Source: Geomonas anaerohicana
GTDB lineage: Bacteria; Desulfobacterota; Desulfuromonadia; Geobacterales; Geobacteraceae
Reading direction: 5' to 3'
Length of the DNA: 64,000 nucleotides
Assembly (NCBI RefSeq): GCF_016458305.1
Contig: NZ_JAEMHL010000002.1
Span: forward strand, 248,001 to 312,000
Position numbers and translations under genes: made by a program. Shown here piece after piece: positions 57,003 through 64,000 of this stretch. The stretch's first letter is position 1; the number at the start of each line of letters is the position of its first letter. The notes below the pieces were generated by a model, which was not told where the DNA came from, searched no databases, and saw nothing but the letters and a program-made list of their open reading frames with translations.

Positions 57003-58121
57003 ATGCCACCATACACCGGGTTCGAGCAGGGCCCGATCCGTCCCCCCAGCGAGGCCGACAGCCTGTTGATCCGCGTGAACCGGAACTGTCCCTGGAACCG
57101 CTGCACCTTCTGCTCCCTCTACAAGAAGCGCAAGTTCTCCATCCGCCCGGTGGAGGATGTCATCCGCGACATCGACACCGTCCACCATTTGATCAAAGAG
57201 ATCGCCGCGGGTGCGCCGCCGCAGTCCCTGCGGGGGGAGCACCGGGAAGTGTTCGCCGCCTGGAGCTGGTACTGCTCCGGCATGGAGTCGGTGTTCCTGC
57301 AGGATGCCGACAGCCTCACCTATCGTCCCGATAACCTGCTGCGGATCCTCCATCACCTGCGGGACAGGTTTCCGCTCGTTAAGCGGATCACCTGCTATGC
57401 CCGCTCCGCGAGCCTCGCCCGCACGCCTGATGCCGCCCTGAAGCAACTCGCCGCGGCGGGGCTGAACCGGATTCACGTGGGGATGGAGACCGGCTCGGAG
57501 ACGCTGCTTAAACTGGTGCGCAAGGGAGTGACCAAGGAGGACCAGGTCGTTGCCGGGCTCAAGGTGAAGGGGGCGGGAATCGAACTGTCGGAGTATTTCC
57601 TGGCCGGCCTCGGGGGGACCGAGCTTTCCCACGAGCACGCCGGGGAGAGCGCCGATGTCATCAACCGCATCAACCCGGACTTCATCCGCTTCAGAGCACT
57701 GCACATACGGGACGGCTTGGACCTTTTCCCGGACGGCGGCCACATACGCTTCCGTCCCGCGCCGGACCTGGTGCTGGCGCGGGAGATCCGCACCTTCCTG
57801 GAAAGGCTTGACGGCATCACCAGCGCGGTAAGAAGCGACCACGGCTTCAACTTGTTCCAGGAGATCAATGGCGCCTTTCCAGGGGGCAAGGAGCGCATGG
57901 TCGCGGTGCCCGTGAAGTTCATGGAGCTGGAGCCGGAACAGCGAGTGCTGTATCAGGTGGGGAAAAGGACAGGGCACCTGCAGCGGCTCGATGATCTCCA
58001 GCACCCTGAACGGGTCGCACCGGTGCGGGAGACCTGCCGCCAAGCTGGGATCACCGCCGGGAACGTCGATGAGCGGATGCACGAGATGATGCAGGAGCGG
58101 ATGAGAAGGGGGTTGTACTAG
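57003..58121 (+). CDS. Radical SAM protein
   Basis: A 372-residue enzyme. The cluster motif is CPWNRCTFC (C-x4-C-x2-C), a variant of the usual C-x3-C-x2-C, near residue 29. The barrel includes IHVGMETGSETLLKLVRKGV and a SEYFLAGLGGTELSHEHA segment, as in coproporphyrinogen-oxidase-like and other Elp3/MiaB-related folds. No B12-binding or SPASM domain is visible. GAGG lies 5 nt before the ATG. The substrate is unknown. Confidence 0.82.
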   Translation: MPPYTGFEQGPIRPPSEADSLLIRVNRNCPWNRCTFCSLYKKRKFSIRPVEDVIRDIDTVHHLIKEIAAGAPPQSLRGEHREVFAAWSWYCSGMESVFLQDADSLTYRPDNLLRILHHLRDRFPLVKRITCYARSASLARTPDAALKQLAAAGLNRIHVGMETGSETLLKLVRKGVTKEDQVVAGLKVKGAGIELSEYFLAGLGGTELSHEHAGESADVINRINPDFIRFRALHIRDGLDLFPDGGHIRFRPAPDLVLAREIRTFLERLDGITSAVRSDHGFNLFQEINGAFPGGKERMVAVPVKFMELEPEQRVLYQVGKRTGHLQRLDDLQHPERVAPVRETCRQAGITAGNVDERMHEMMQERMRRGLY

Positions 58122-58170
58122 GTCGCAGCTGGTAACGGCCGCCCCCCCCGGCTACAAGAGGGTTTCCTTC

Positions 58171-59976
58171 ATGATGACCTTTCTGCGCAGATTCAAGGCC
58201 ACGGCTGTCCTCGTGCTCATCGCAGGTCTGACGGTCTGCGCCTTGGTGACCATCCGCCGCTCCAACGAGGAGATCCGCGCCGAGGCGCGGGCCAGGTTCT
58301 TCGAACAGTACAACCGGCAGCAGTACCTGGTCGCCGAACTCACGGCGCACTCCCTCGATGAGATGTTCGCCACCTTCCGCCGCAACCTGGAGTTGGTAGC
58401 CGGCCTGTTCGAGGGCGGCTGCGTCGACCAGGGGCGGGCGCAACGGGTCAAAAGCAGCCTGGGCAAGATCTACGGCTCGCTGCTCGACACCCCGGTCATC
58501 GACCTGGTGGTTTTCGACAGCACCGGGGTGGCCGTGGCCATAGAACCGCAGGACCACTTCACGCTGGGGCGGAACTATGCCTGGCGGGAGTACTACCGCT
58601 GGGCGAGAGAACAGCGGGAGCCGGGGCGGCTCTACATCTCGCCGTTCATGCGGATGGAGGGGGGACGAAACCGCGGCGTAAAGGAACTCCTGGTCGCGCG
58701 GGGAATCTACGGCCGCCGGGGTGAATTCAAGGGCGTAGTCGCCTGCACCGTGGATTTCGACAAGCTCGCCCGAAAGCACGTGCTCTCGGTGCGAATAGGC
58801 AGGCACGGCCAGGCCTGGCTCATGGACAGCACCACGAGGACCGTGCTGGTGGACCCCAATGGCAGGATCGCCGGACAGACCTTTGACCAGGCGCTGCGCC
58901 GCAGGTGGCCGCGGCTCTACGACCTGCTGCGGCGCGCCGGTGGGGGGAAACCCGGCAGCGGCTGGTACGACTTCGAGGACCCTGCCGACCCGCGCTTGCA
59001 GGTCCGCAAGCTGGTCAGCTACCATCCGGTGCGCCTGGAAAACCGCCTCTGGATCGTGGGGGTGACTACCCCGGAGCGGGAGGTGGCGGCGCTCCTCTCG
59101 TCGTTTCTGCAACGCCAGGAGGCGATGTCGATGACGCTGCTGGTGACCATACTTGCGGTGGCGGCGCTCCTGCTCGCCCTGTTTTACTACTGGAACCGCA
59201 CCCTTGCCGCCCAGATCGGCCTGCACACCAGTGCGCTCAGCGAGGCGCACGCCCGCTTGAAGTCCACTTTCGACGAGCTCCTGGTGGTGAAAAAGGTGGC
59301 GGCGACGGGGCACCTCGCCCTGGGACTCGCCCACGAGATCCGCAATCCCCTCTCTGCGATCAGGATGAACATGCAGATGATCCGCAAGAGGATCGAGCCG
59401 ACCGGGGTCATGTACGAGAACTTCTCCATCGTGGAAGGGGAGATCAAGCGCCTGAACCGCCTGCTCAAGGATGTGCTGGACTTCGCCCGGCCGCGGCCGC
59501 TCAGGCTGCAACCGGTAGCGGTGGCGGAACTGGTAGGCCGTCTCTTGCAACTGATGTCGCAGCGCCTCAACGACCGCGGTATCGGCGTGGTCACCAATGT
59601 CGAGCCGGATTTGCACCTGGTTTGCGACCCGGAGCAGATCCACCAGGTGCTGCTGAACCTCGTGCTGAACGCCATGGAGGCGATGGAGGGATGCGATGTG
59701 CGCTCCCTTCAGATAACGGCCCTGGGCAGAGGTGGGCAGACCGTGATCGAGGTGAAGGACTCCGGCCCCGGGATCACGCGCGACAAGTGCGAGCAGCTCT
59801 TCGATCCCTTCTACACCACCAAGCCTTCCGGCGGGGGGCTCGGGCTCTCTATCCTGCAGACCATCGTGGTGAACCATGGCGGCGTGGTTTCTGTCCGTAG
59901 TGAAGCCGGCGAAGGAGCTACCTTCACCATAACCCTCCCGGCAGGCACTGCATCGTCAAACGGAGACATCACGTGA
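58171..59976 (+). CDS. Cache-domain sensor histidine kinase (DctB/AtoS-like)
   Basis: A 601-residue membrane kinase. TM1 is at residues ~9-28. A periplasmic dCache-type ligand domain extends to ~310 (VIDLVVFDSTGVAVAIEP, GRNYAWREYYRWA). TM2 is at ~315-337. The HisKA phospho-acceptor His is in LALGLAHEIRNPLSAIRMNM near 391, and the HATPase boxes follow (LLNLVLNAMEAME, DSGPGITRDK, GGGLGLSILQTIV). dCache domains sense small organic acids or amino acids outside the membrane. The stop overlaps the regulator's start. Confidence 0.9.
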   Translation: MMTFLRRFKATAVLVLIAGLTVCALVTIRRSNEEIRAEARARFFEQYNRQQYLVAELTAHSLDEMFATFRRNLELVAGLFEGGCVDQGRAQRVKSSLGKIYGSLLDTPVIDLVVFDSTGVAVAIEPQDHFTLGRNYAWREYYRWAREQREPGRLYISPFMRMEGGRNRGVKELLVARGIYGRRGEFKGVVACTVDFDKLARKHVLSVRIGRHGQAWLMDSTTRTVLVDPNGRIAGQTFDQALRRRWPRLYDLLRRAGGGKPGSGWYDFEDPADPRLQVRKLVSYHPVRLENRLWIVGVTTPEREVAALLSSFLQRQEAMSMTLLVTILAVAALLLALFYYWNRTLAAQIGLHTSALSEAHARLKSTFDELLVVKKVAATGHLALGLAHEIRNPLSAIRMNMQMIRKRIEPTGVMYENFSIVEGEIKRLNRLLKDVLDFARPRPLRLQPVAVAELVGRLLQLMSQRLNDRGIGVVTNVEPDLHLVCDPEQIHQVLLNLVLNAMEAMEGCDVRSLQITALGRGGQTVIEVKDSGPGITRDKCEQLFDPFYTTKPSGGGLGLSILQTIVVNHGGVVSVRSEAGEGATFTITLPAGTASSNGDIT

Positions 59977-61319
59977 AAACCATTCTGATTGCGGACGATG
60001 ATGCAGCCATCAGGCGGACCCTGGAGCTGCACCTTGGCGAGGAAGGCTTCTCGGTGGTCACAGCGGCAAACGGCCGCCTGGCCGTGGAGATCGCGGCAGA
60101 GAGCCGGATCGACCTGGTCCTTTTAGACCTGCGCCTGGGAGGAGTGGACGGCTTCGAGGCGCTTAGGCTCATGAAGGAACGCAGGGCGGAATTGCCGGTG
60201 GTGATGGTGACGGCCTACGACGACATGCAGACTGCGATCGAGGCGATACGTCTGGGCGCCATCGACCACCTGGGTAAGCCGGTGGACCTCGACCTGCTGG
60301 ACAAGGTCATCGCCCGCATCTTCCAGATGAGTGCGCTCTCCAAAAGCGGCGTCGCCTTCTGCGATTCGCCCGATCCCCCTTTCGAACCGAACATCATGGT
60401 GGGGCGCTCGCTGGCCATGAAGGAGGTCTACAAGGTGATCGGGGCGGTGGCGGATTCGCGGGCCACCGTGCTGATCCAGGGCGAGAGCGGGACCGGGAAG
60501 GAGATGGTGGCCCGCGCGCTTCACTTCAACAGCAGCTTCCGCAACCGCCCCTTCGTCGCGGTGGCCTGTTCATCGCTGGCGCCGACCGTTTTGGAGAGCG
60601 AACTCTTCGGTCACGAGAAAGGGGCCTTCACCGGCGCCTACCGCACCAAGCCGGGCAAATTCGAGCTGGCCCAGGGGGGGACGCTTTTTCTCGACGAGAT
60701 CTCGGAGGTGAGCCATGAGATCCAGGTGAAGCTGTTGCGGTTTCTCCAGGAAAGGGAATTCGAGCGGGTCGGGGGGGTGGAGACCATCAAGGCCGACGTG
60801 CGCGTGGTGGCCGCGACCAACAAGGGTCTCGCCGGACTGGTAGCGGCAGGCGAATTCCGCCAGGACCTCTACTACCGCCTCAACGTGGTGAGCCTCGACC
60901 TGCCCCCGCTTCGGGAGCGCAAGGACGACATCCTGCTGCTGGTCAGGTTCTTTCTCGGCAAGATCAGGCAGGAGACGGGGAAGAACGTGGATGTGGTACC
61001 GCAGGAGACGCTCGGCCTGATCCTGGCCCATTCCTGGCCAGGCAACGTGCGCGAGCTGGAGAACGCGCTGCGCCGGGCCGTACTTTTGTCCCGCAGCAAC
61101 GTTTTATTGCCGGAATCGCTGCACCTTTGGGGGGGACGGGAAGAGGGGAGGCTTGCCCTGGTGATGAAGCCTCTCCACGTGGTGGAGCGGGAGCATATCG
61201 AGAACGTCCTTATGTACACCAACTACGAGAAGAAAAGGGCGGCCGAGATACTGGGGATATCCCGGCCGACCCTGGACCGGCGGCTCAAGGAGTACGGTCT
61301 GGAAGAGCCGGCGGCGTAA
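59973..61319 (+). CDS. Sigma-54-dependent response regulator (NtrC/DctD family)
   Basis: A 448-residue regulator. The receiver has its phospho-acceptor Asp near residue 53 in LVLLDLRLGGVDGFEALRLM. The AAA+ domain has Walker A GESGTGKEMVARAL, the sigma-54 contact loop GAFTGAYR, Walker B GGTLFLDEISEV, and an R-finger region. The Fis-type HTH closes the protein (KRAAEILGISRPTLDRRLKE). The start is GTG at 59973, overlapping the kinase stop. Its likely targets include the convergent porin/membrane-protein operon, whose promoter is beyond the window. Confidence 0.95.
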   Translation: MKTILIADDDAAIRRTLELHLGEEGFSVVTAANGRLAVEIAAESRIDLVLLDLRLGGVDGFEALRLMKERRAELPVVMVTAYDDMQTAIEAIRLGAIDHLGKPVDLDLLDKVIARIFQMSALSKSGVAFCDSPDPPFEPNIMVGRSLAMKEVYKVIGAVADSRATVLIQGESGTGKEMVARALHFNSSFRNRPFVAVACSSLAPTVLESELFGHEKGAFTGAYRTKPGKFELAQGGTLFLDEISEVSHEIQVKLLRFLQEREFERVGGVETIKADVRVVAATNKGLAGLVAAGEFRQDLYYRLNVVSLDLPPLRERKDDILLLVRFFLGKIRQETGKNVDVVPQETLGLILAHSWPGNVRELENALRRAVLLSRSNVLLPESLHLWGGREEGRLALVMKPLHVVEREHIENVLMYTNYEKKRAAEILGISRPTLDRRLKEYGLEEPAA

Positions 61320-61344
61320 ATAACTGCGGTATGCCCCTACCACG

Positions 61345-61433
61345 TTCTCCCCTTTGCGAAGGGGGGACAGGGGGGATTTTGTTCCTGAGACGAAAATCAA
61401 ATCCCCCTAAATCCCCCTTCGCAAAGGGGGACT
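61345..61433. repeat. Palindromic intergenic repeat, family 1 (copy 3)
   Basis: TTCTCCCCTTTGCGAAGGGG and CCCCCTTCGCAAAGGGGGA form the ends, with GGGGGATTTT / AAATCCCCC inside. The compact core makes it the shortest of the three copies. It lies between two convergent genes and can fold into a terminator-like hairpin on either strand. Confidence 0.8.
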
Positions 61434-61450
61434 TGACCGCGGGAGATAGG

Positions 61451-62731
61451 TCAGCAGTTCCCCTGCTGGGCCGGTTCTCCTCCTGCTACTGCGGCGGGAG
61501 ACAAGGCCGGCTCGGGCACCTTTCGCACCAGCGGCCACTTGTCGAAGAAGGTGTTCAGGAAAAGCAGGGTCATGAGCAGGGCGAACTGCCCGGCCAGTAC
61601 CCCCAGCGGGGGGATCCCCATGCCGAGATCGTTGGCACCGTAAGGTATCAGCTTGAAGCTCTTCAGCCAGGCGACCCCGTACAGCGTCCCGCCGCCGAAC
61701 CAGGCCGCCATGCGGCACAGTATCCTGGCACCGGTCCCCGGTACCAGCGCGGCGCTTGGGTAGTCGTCGAAGAGGTGATGCCAGGCCAGCATGAAGACGA
61801 TCACGGAGAGCTCCAGCGACGCGACGACGACGTCGGCGGGGAGCCCCGGCGCCAGGTTGAGCGGCACGATGATGCTCTTGATGAGGGGCGGCATGACAAA
61901 CCCCGCGGCCAGGGCGATGGCGAAGCCGCAGATCCCCATGAGGGGCTGCTTCTTCGCCAACAGCTTCATCGGGTAGAGCTCGCCCCCCTCCACCGGCATG
62001 ATGGCGAAGATGACGTAGGCCTGGCAGAAGGCGGCGAAGGCGGGCCAGGTGCCAAAGGGCGGAGTGACGATCTGCTCCGGGCCGATGGCGAGCTTCATCC
62101 AGCTCGGGACGATCATCGCCATCCAGGCGATCCAGGTAAGGGCGGTACCCAGGGCAAGGGTCGCCCAGCTCTCGAAGGGCTTTTCACCCCTGCCGGCGAA
62201 GGGCCACTTCTGGAACAGCGAGACCAGCGGGATCTGGGCCACGATCACGGCCAGCGCATAGAAGTTTGAGGCTTCCCATGCCTCGACGGCCAGGTGCACT
62301 TCCTGTGCGGATCCCGGGGTGAACATGATGGCGAAACTGAATGGTTTCCACCAGATCCCGAGAAAGCCGATCAGGGCGGTGAAGCCGGCCACTCCCGCGC
62401 TCCAGGCCACCAGGGTGTAGCCGATCCCGGTCCAGGGCTGCCGCGTGGTGAGGGCGCTCTTGCCGTGATTTCCCATGACCAGGGTAAGCCAGATCCAGGT
62501 GTTGATCACCATCCAGAAGAAGGTGCCCCGAGCAACGGCGCCGATCAGGTTGCCGGCGGTTTTGGGGTCGGCGGCGGCGAGCCCCTCCGCGGCGAGATCC
62601 AGGTAAAGAGCCTTGATCGTGAGGGACCAGGCGGGCCAGATCAGCATGGCCACGGTAAAACTGAGCGCGAGGGCGGCGGCGCCGGTCCCGAGCTGGCTTT
62701 TGAACAGCCTCTTTGTCGTGTACTGCTCCAT
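61451..62731 (-). CDS. Polytopic membrane protein of unknown family (probable transporter)
   Basis: A 426-residue inner-membrane protein with about 10 hydrophobic helices (GAAALALSFTVAMLIWPAWS, WMVINTWIWLTLVM, AFCQAYVIFAIMPVEGGELY). The charged loop MEQYTTKRLFKSQ opens it, and a Pro/Ala tail closes it. AAAGGAG precedes the ATG at 62731. It lies 25 nt downstream of the porin gene, so the pair probably moves one substrate across both membranes under control of the convergent sigma-54 two-component system. No known transporter signature was recognised. Confidence 0.7.
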   Translation of the reverse strand: MEQYTTKRLFKSQLGTGAAALALSFTVAMLIWPAWSLTIKALYLDLAAEGLAAADPKTAGNLIGAVARGTFFWMVINTWIWLTLVMGNHGKSALTTRQPWTGIGYTLVAWSAGVAGFTALIGFLGIWWKPFSFAIMFTPGSAQEVHLAVEAWEASNFYALAVIVAQIPLVSLFQKWPFAGRGEKPFESWATLALGTALTWIAWMAMIVPSWMKLAIGPEQIVTPPFGTWPAFAAFCQAYVIFAIMPVEGGELYPMKLLAKKQPLMGICGFAIALAAGFVMPPLIKSIIVPLNLAPGLPADVVVASLELSVIVFMLAWHHLFDDYPSAALVPGTGARILCRMAAWFGGGTLYGVAWLKSFKLIPYGANDLGMGIPPLGVLAGQFALLMTLLFLNTFFDKWPLVRKVPEPALSPAAVAGGEPAQQGNC

Positions 62732-62756
62732 GGGATTCTCCTTTTTAGGGCGTGAA

Positions 62757-64000
62757 TTAGAAGAAGTAGAAGGCGGAGAGGCGGTAGACGTTGGCCATTC
62801 CGGTGTCGGAGCTCCCCGCCGTGTTGTTGCCGTAACGGGTGTCGAGGTGCTGGTATTCGGCGCCGAAGCGGATGGCGGCGTTGATGTCGTAGGATACGTT
62901 GGCAAAGAGTTGCGAGCTCGACTTCTGGTAGTTGGCAATCCCGGCGTAGCTGTCGTTGTCGTAGGCGCTGCGCCTGCCGTAGCCGGCGGTGACGCCCAGG
63001 TCCTGGGTGGGATAGAAGATCCCCTGCCCGAACAAGCCGTACCCCTTGGCGGGTCTCTTGTCCCCGGCGGGGCCGGTGAGGGGCGTGGCGGTGGCGTAGT
63101 TGAAGGACATGTTGGCCGCCTGGTACGCCTGGGCCTCGAAGCTCGCCGTCTTGGCGCGGCTTTTGCCGTCCTTCGAGGGCAGTACCGGCACGAACAGGTA
63201 GCCGCCGTACCCCCAGGAGTCGAGGCTCCGGCTGTTGCCACCCACGTCCTCCCGGCCGTACAGGCCGAAGAAACCGGTCTGCAGCGGGTTCATGGAGAGC
63301 CCCCAGAAGCCCGGGGCGACGCCGAGACGTTTACTCACCAGCATGGCCTGCCCGGCGCCGTTCACCATCCCTCCCCAACTGTCAGTGGCGGTGCCGGTCT
63401 GCTGGTTGGAGTCCTGCACCGGGTTTTGCACGGAGAGGCTCAGCTTCAGGAGGTCCTGTTCGGAAAGCTTCACCTTCTGCGTGACCCTTATCTGCGCCAC
63501 GCGCGGCTGCTGCGGGTTGCCGGCGGTGGCCCCCAGGCCGAAGTCGAGGGTGGAGGCGGAGGCGACGCCGAAGTTGTCCCAGTACTGGCCGAACAGAAGC
63601 TGGGTGTTGTCCCAGTCCATGGTCCCGTAGGCGTGGCGCATCCTCAGGTTTCCGGATTCGTTGGTGCCGTTGGCGCCGTAGAAGTCGACCTCCACCAGCG
63701 CCGAGGTCTTGGCGCCCAGCACCGGCGGGCCCGCTACCTTGAACCACAGGCGCGACTGGCGCGCAGTGAAGATGGACTGGTCCTGCTGCCCTGCGGGCGA
63801 GCTCGATTTGGGAATGCCACCCTGCTGCAGGGTCGCCAGGGCGCCGTTGGAGCCGAGGTTCACCGAGTTGTGGACGTAGTCGAGCTTCACCATACCGCCG
63901 AAGCTCATGTTGAACTTGCTCAGCACCGGGGAGGCCATCTTTCCGTAGAAGCCGGGGGCCACCTCGCAGGAGGGGTTGAAGTCGCAGTTGTAGCCGGGTA
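62757..64000 (-). CDS. Outer-membrane porin (partial, N-terminus beyond window)
   Basis: The visible ~413 residues form a beta-barrel: amphipathic strands throughout and a C-terminal aromatic strand NVYRLSAFYFF ending in Phe, the outer-membrane assembly signal. FNMSFGGMVKLDYVHNS and YGTMDWDNTQLLFGQYWDNF resemble DcaP-like or Geobacter porins. The frame stays open to 64000 (CDFNPSCEVAPGFYGKM), so the N-terminus and signal peptide are missing here. It pairs with the membrane protein that follows. Confidence 0.8.
   Translation of the reverse strand, partial: PGYNCDFNPSCEVAPGFYGKMASPVLSKFNMSFGGMVKLDYVHNSVNLGSNGALATLQQGGIPKSSSPAGQQDQSIFTARQSRLWFKVAGPPVLGAKTSALVEVDFYGANGTNESGNLRMRHAYGTMDWDNTQLLFGQYWDNFGVASASTLDFGLGATAGNPQQPRVAQIRVTQKVKLSEQDLLKLSLSVQNPVQDSNQQTGTATDSWGGMVNGAGQAMLVSKRLGVAPGFWGLSMNPLQTGFFGLYGREDVGGNSRSLDSWGYGGYLFVPVLPSKDGKSRAKTASFEAQAYQAANMSFNYATATPLTGPAGDKRPAKGYGLFGQGIFYPTQDLGVTAGYGRRSAYDNDSYAGIANYQKSSSQLFANVSYDINAAIRFGAEYQHLDTRYGNNTAGSSDTGMANVYRLSAFYFF

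Noticed and set aside
61127-62269. Plus-strand frame opposite the polytopic membrane protein
   Set aside because: It reads through a palindromic repeat and is rich in Gly/Arg/Glu. The minus strand encodes about ten membrane helices with a good start.

Overview
The window looks like a chromosomal segment from a Geobacteraceae member (Geobacter / Geomonas / Citrifermentans type). This rests on high G+C, an etfBA gene pair whose EtfA carries a ferredoxin domain next to a membrane Fe-S oxidoreductase, many small palindromic intergenic repeats, and a sigma-54 two-component system. The assignment is by overall gene style, not by database search. No rRNA, tRNA, intact insertion sequence or CRISPR array was seen.

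Layout. (1) 1-6.8 kb: an acyl-CoA catabolism operon with an acyl-CoA dehydrogenase tail, a two-subunit CoA-transferase, EtfB, EtfA with an N-terminal 2x[4Fe-4S] domain, and a membrane-anchored Fe-S oxidoreductase that probably passes electrons to the quinone pool. (2) 6.8-17.9 kb: accessory and stress genes: a PAS/GAF histidine kinase, AraC regulator with MFS pump and alpha/beta hydrolase, HxlR regulator with QorB, a K+-channel-like protein, and a RelA/SpoT-domain synthetase. (3) 18-23.6 kb: a 40-bp tandem repeat array, small orphan genes, mscL, an OmpA-family protein and a MucR-type regulator. (4) 24.1-26.7 kb: an AT-richer patch of truncated genes, including an SRAP fragment, a Cap4-like nuclease N-terminus, a PD-(D/E)XK-like fragment and a DUF2971 tail. 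It looks like a decayed defence island. (5) 26.8-28.8 kb: small metabolic and hypothetical genes. (6) 29-55.4 kb: a sulfur-assimilation supercluster, the most interesting part. (7) 55.5-64 kb: a methyltransferase, IclR regulator, radical SAM protein, Cache-sensor kinase with an NtrC-type regulator, a polytopic membrane protein and a porin cut by the window edge.

The sulfur supercluster starts with an Rrf2-family regulator and the sulfate-binding protein gene. It then carries yezD, two NifH-like ATPases (one without the cluster cysteines), a NifB-like radical SAM protein, cysTWA, a NifX-like protein, cysK, an SsuABC-like transporter with three binding proteins, and NifD- and NifK-like subunits. 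After these come a corrinoid protein, three UroD-family methyltransferases counting the one at 33.6 kb, a corrinoid-activating (RACE) protein, a second binding protein/permease pair and a QueG-like Fe-S protein. The best characterised relative of the H/B/D/K set is methylthio-alkane reductase (MarBHDK). The combination here suggests uptake of organosulfur compounds (thioethers or sulfonates), reductive C-S cleavage and/or B12-dependent demethylation, and capture of the sulfur by CysK. The substrate is an inference.

Two shared signals tie the cluster together. Three copies of an unrecognised leader RNA (a small CCAG/CTGG hairpin, then ACTGGAGGCC, then a strong terminator) precede three of its blocks. 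A conserved operator-like motif lies exactly 34 nt before the -35 box of two operons, and a close match sits at the Rrf2 gene's own promoter.
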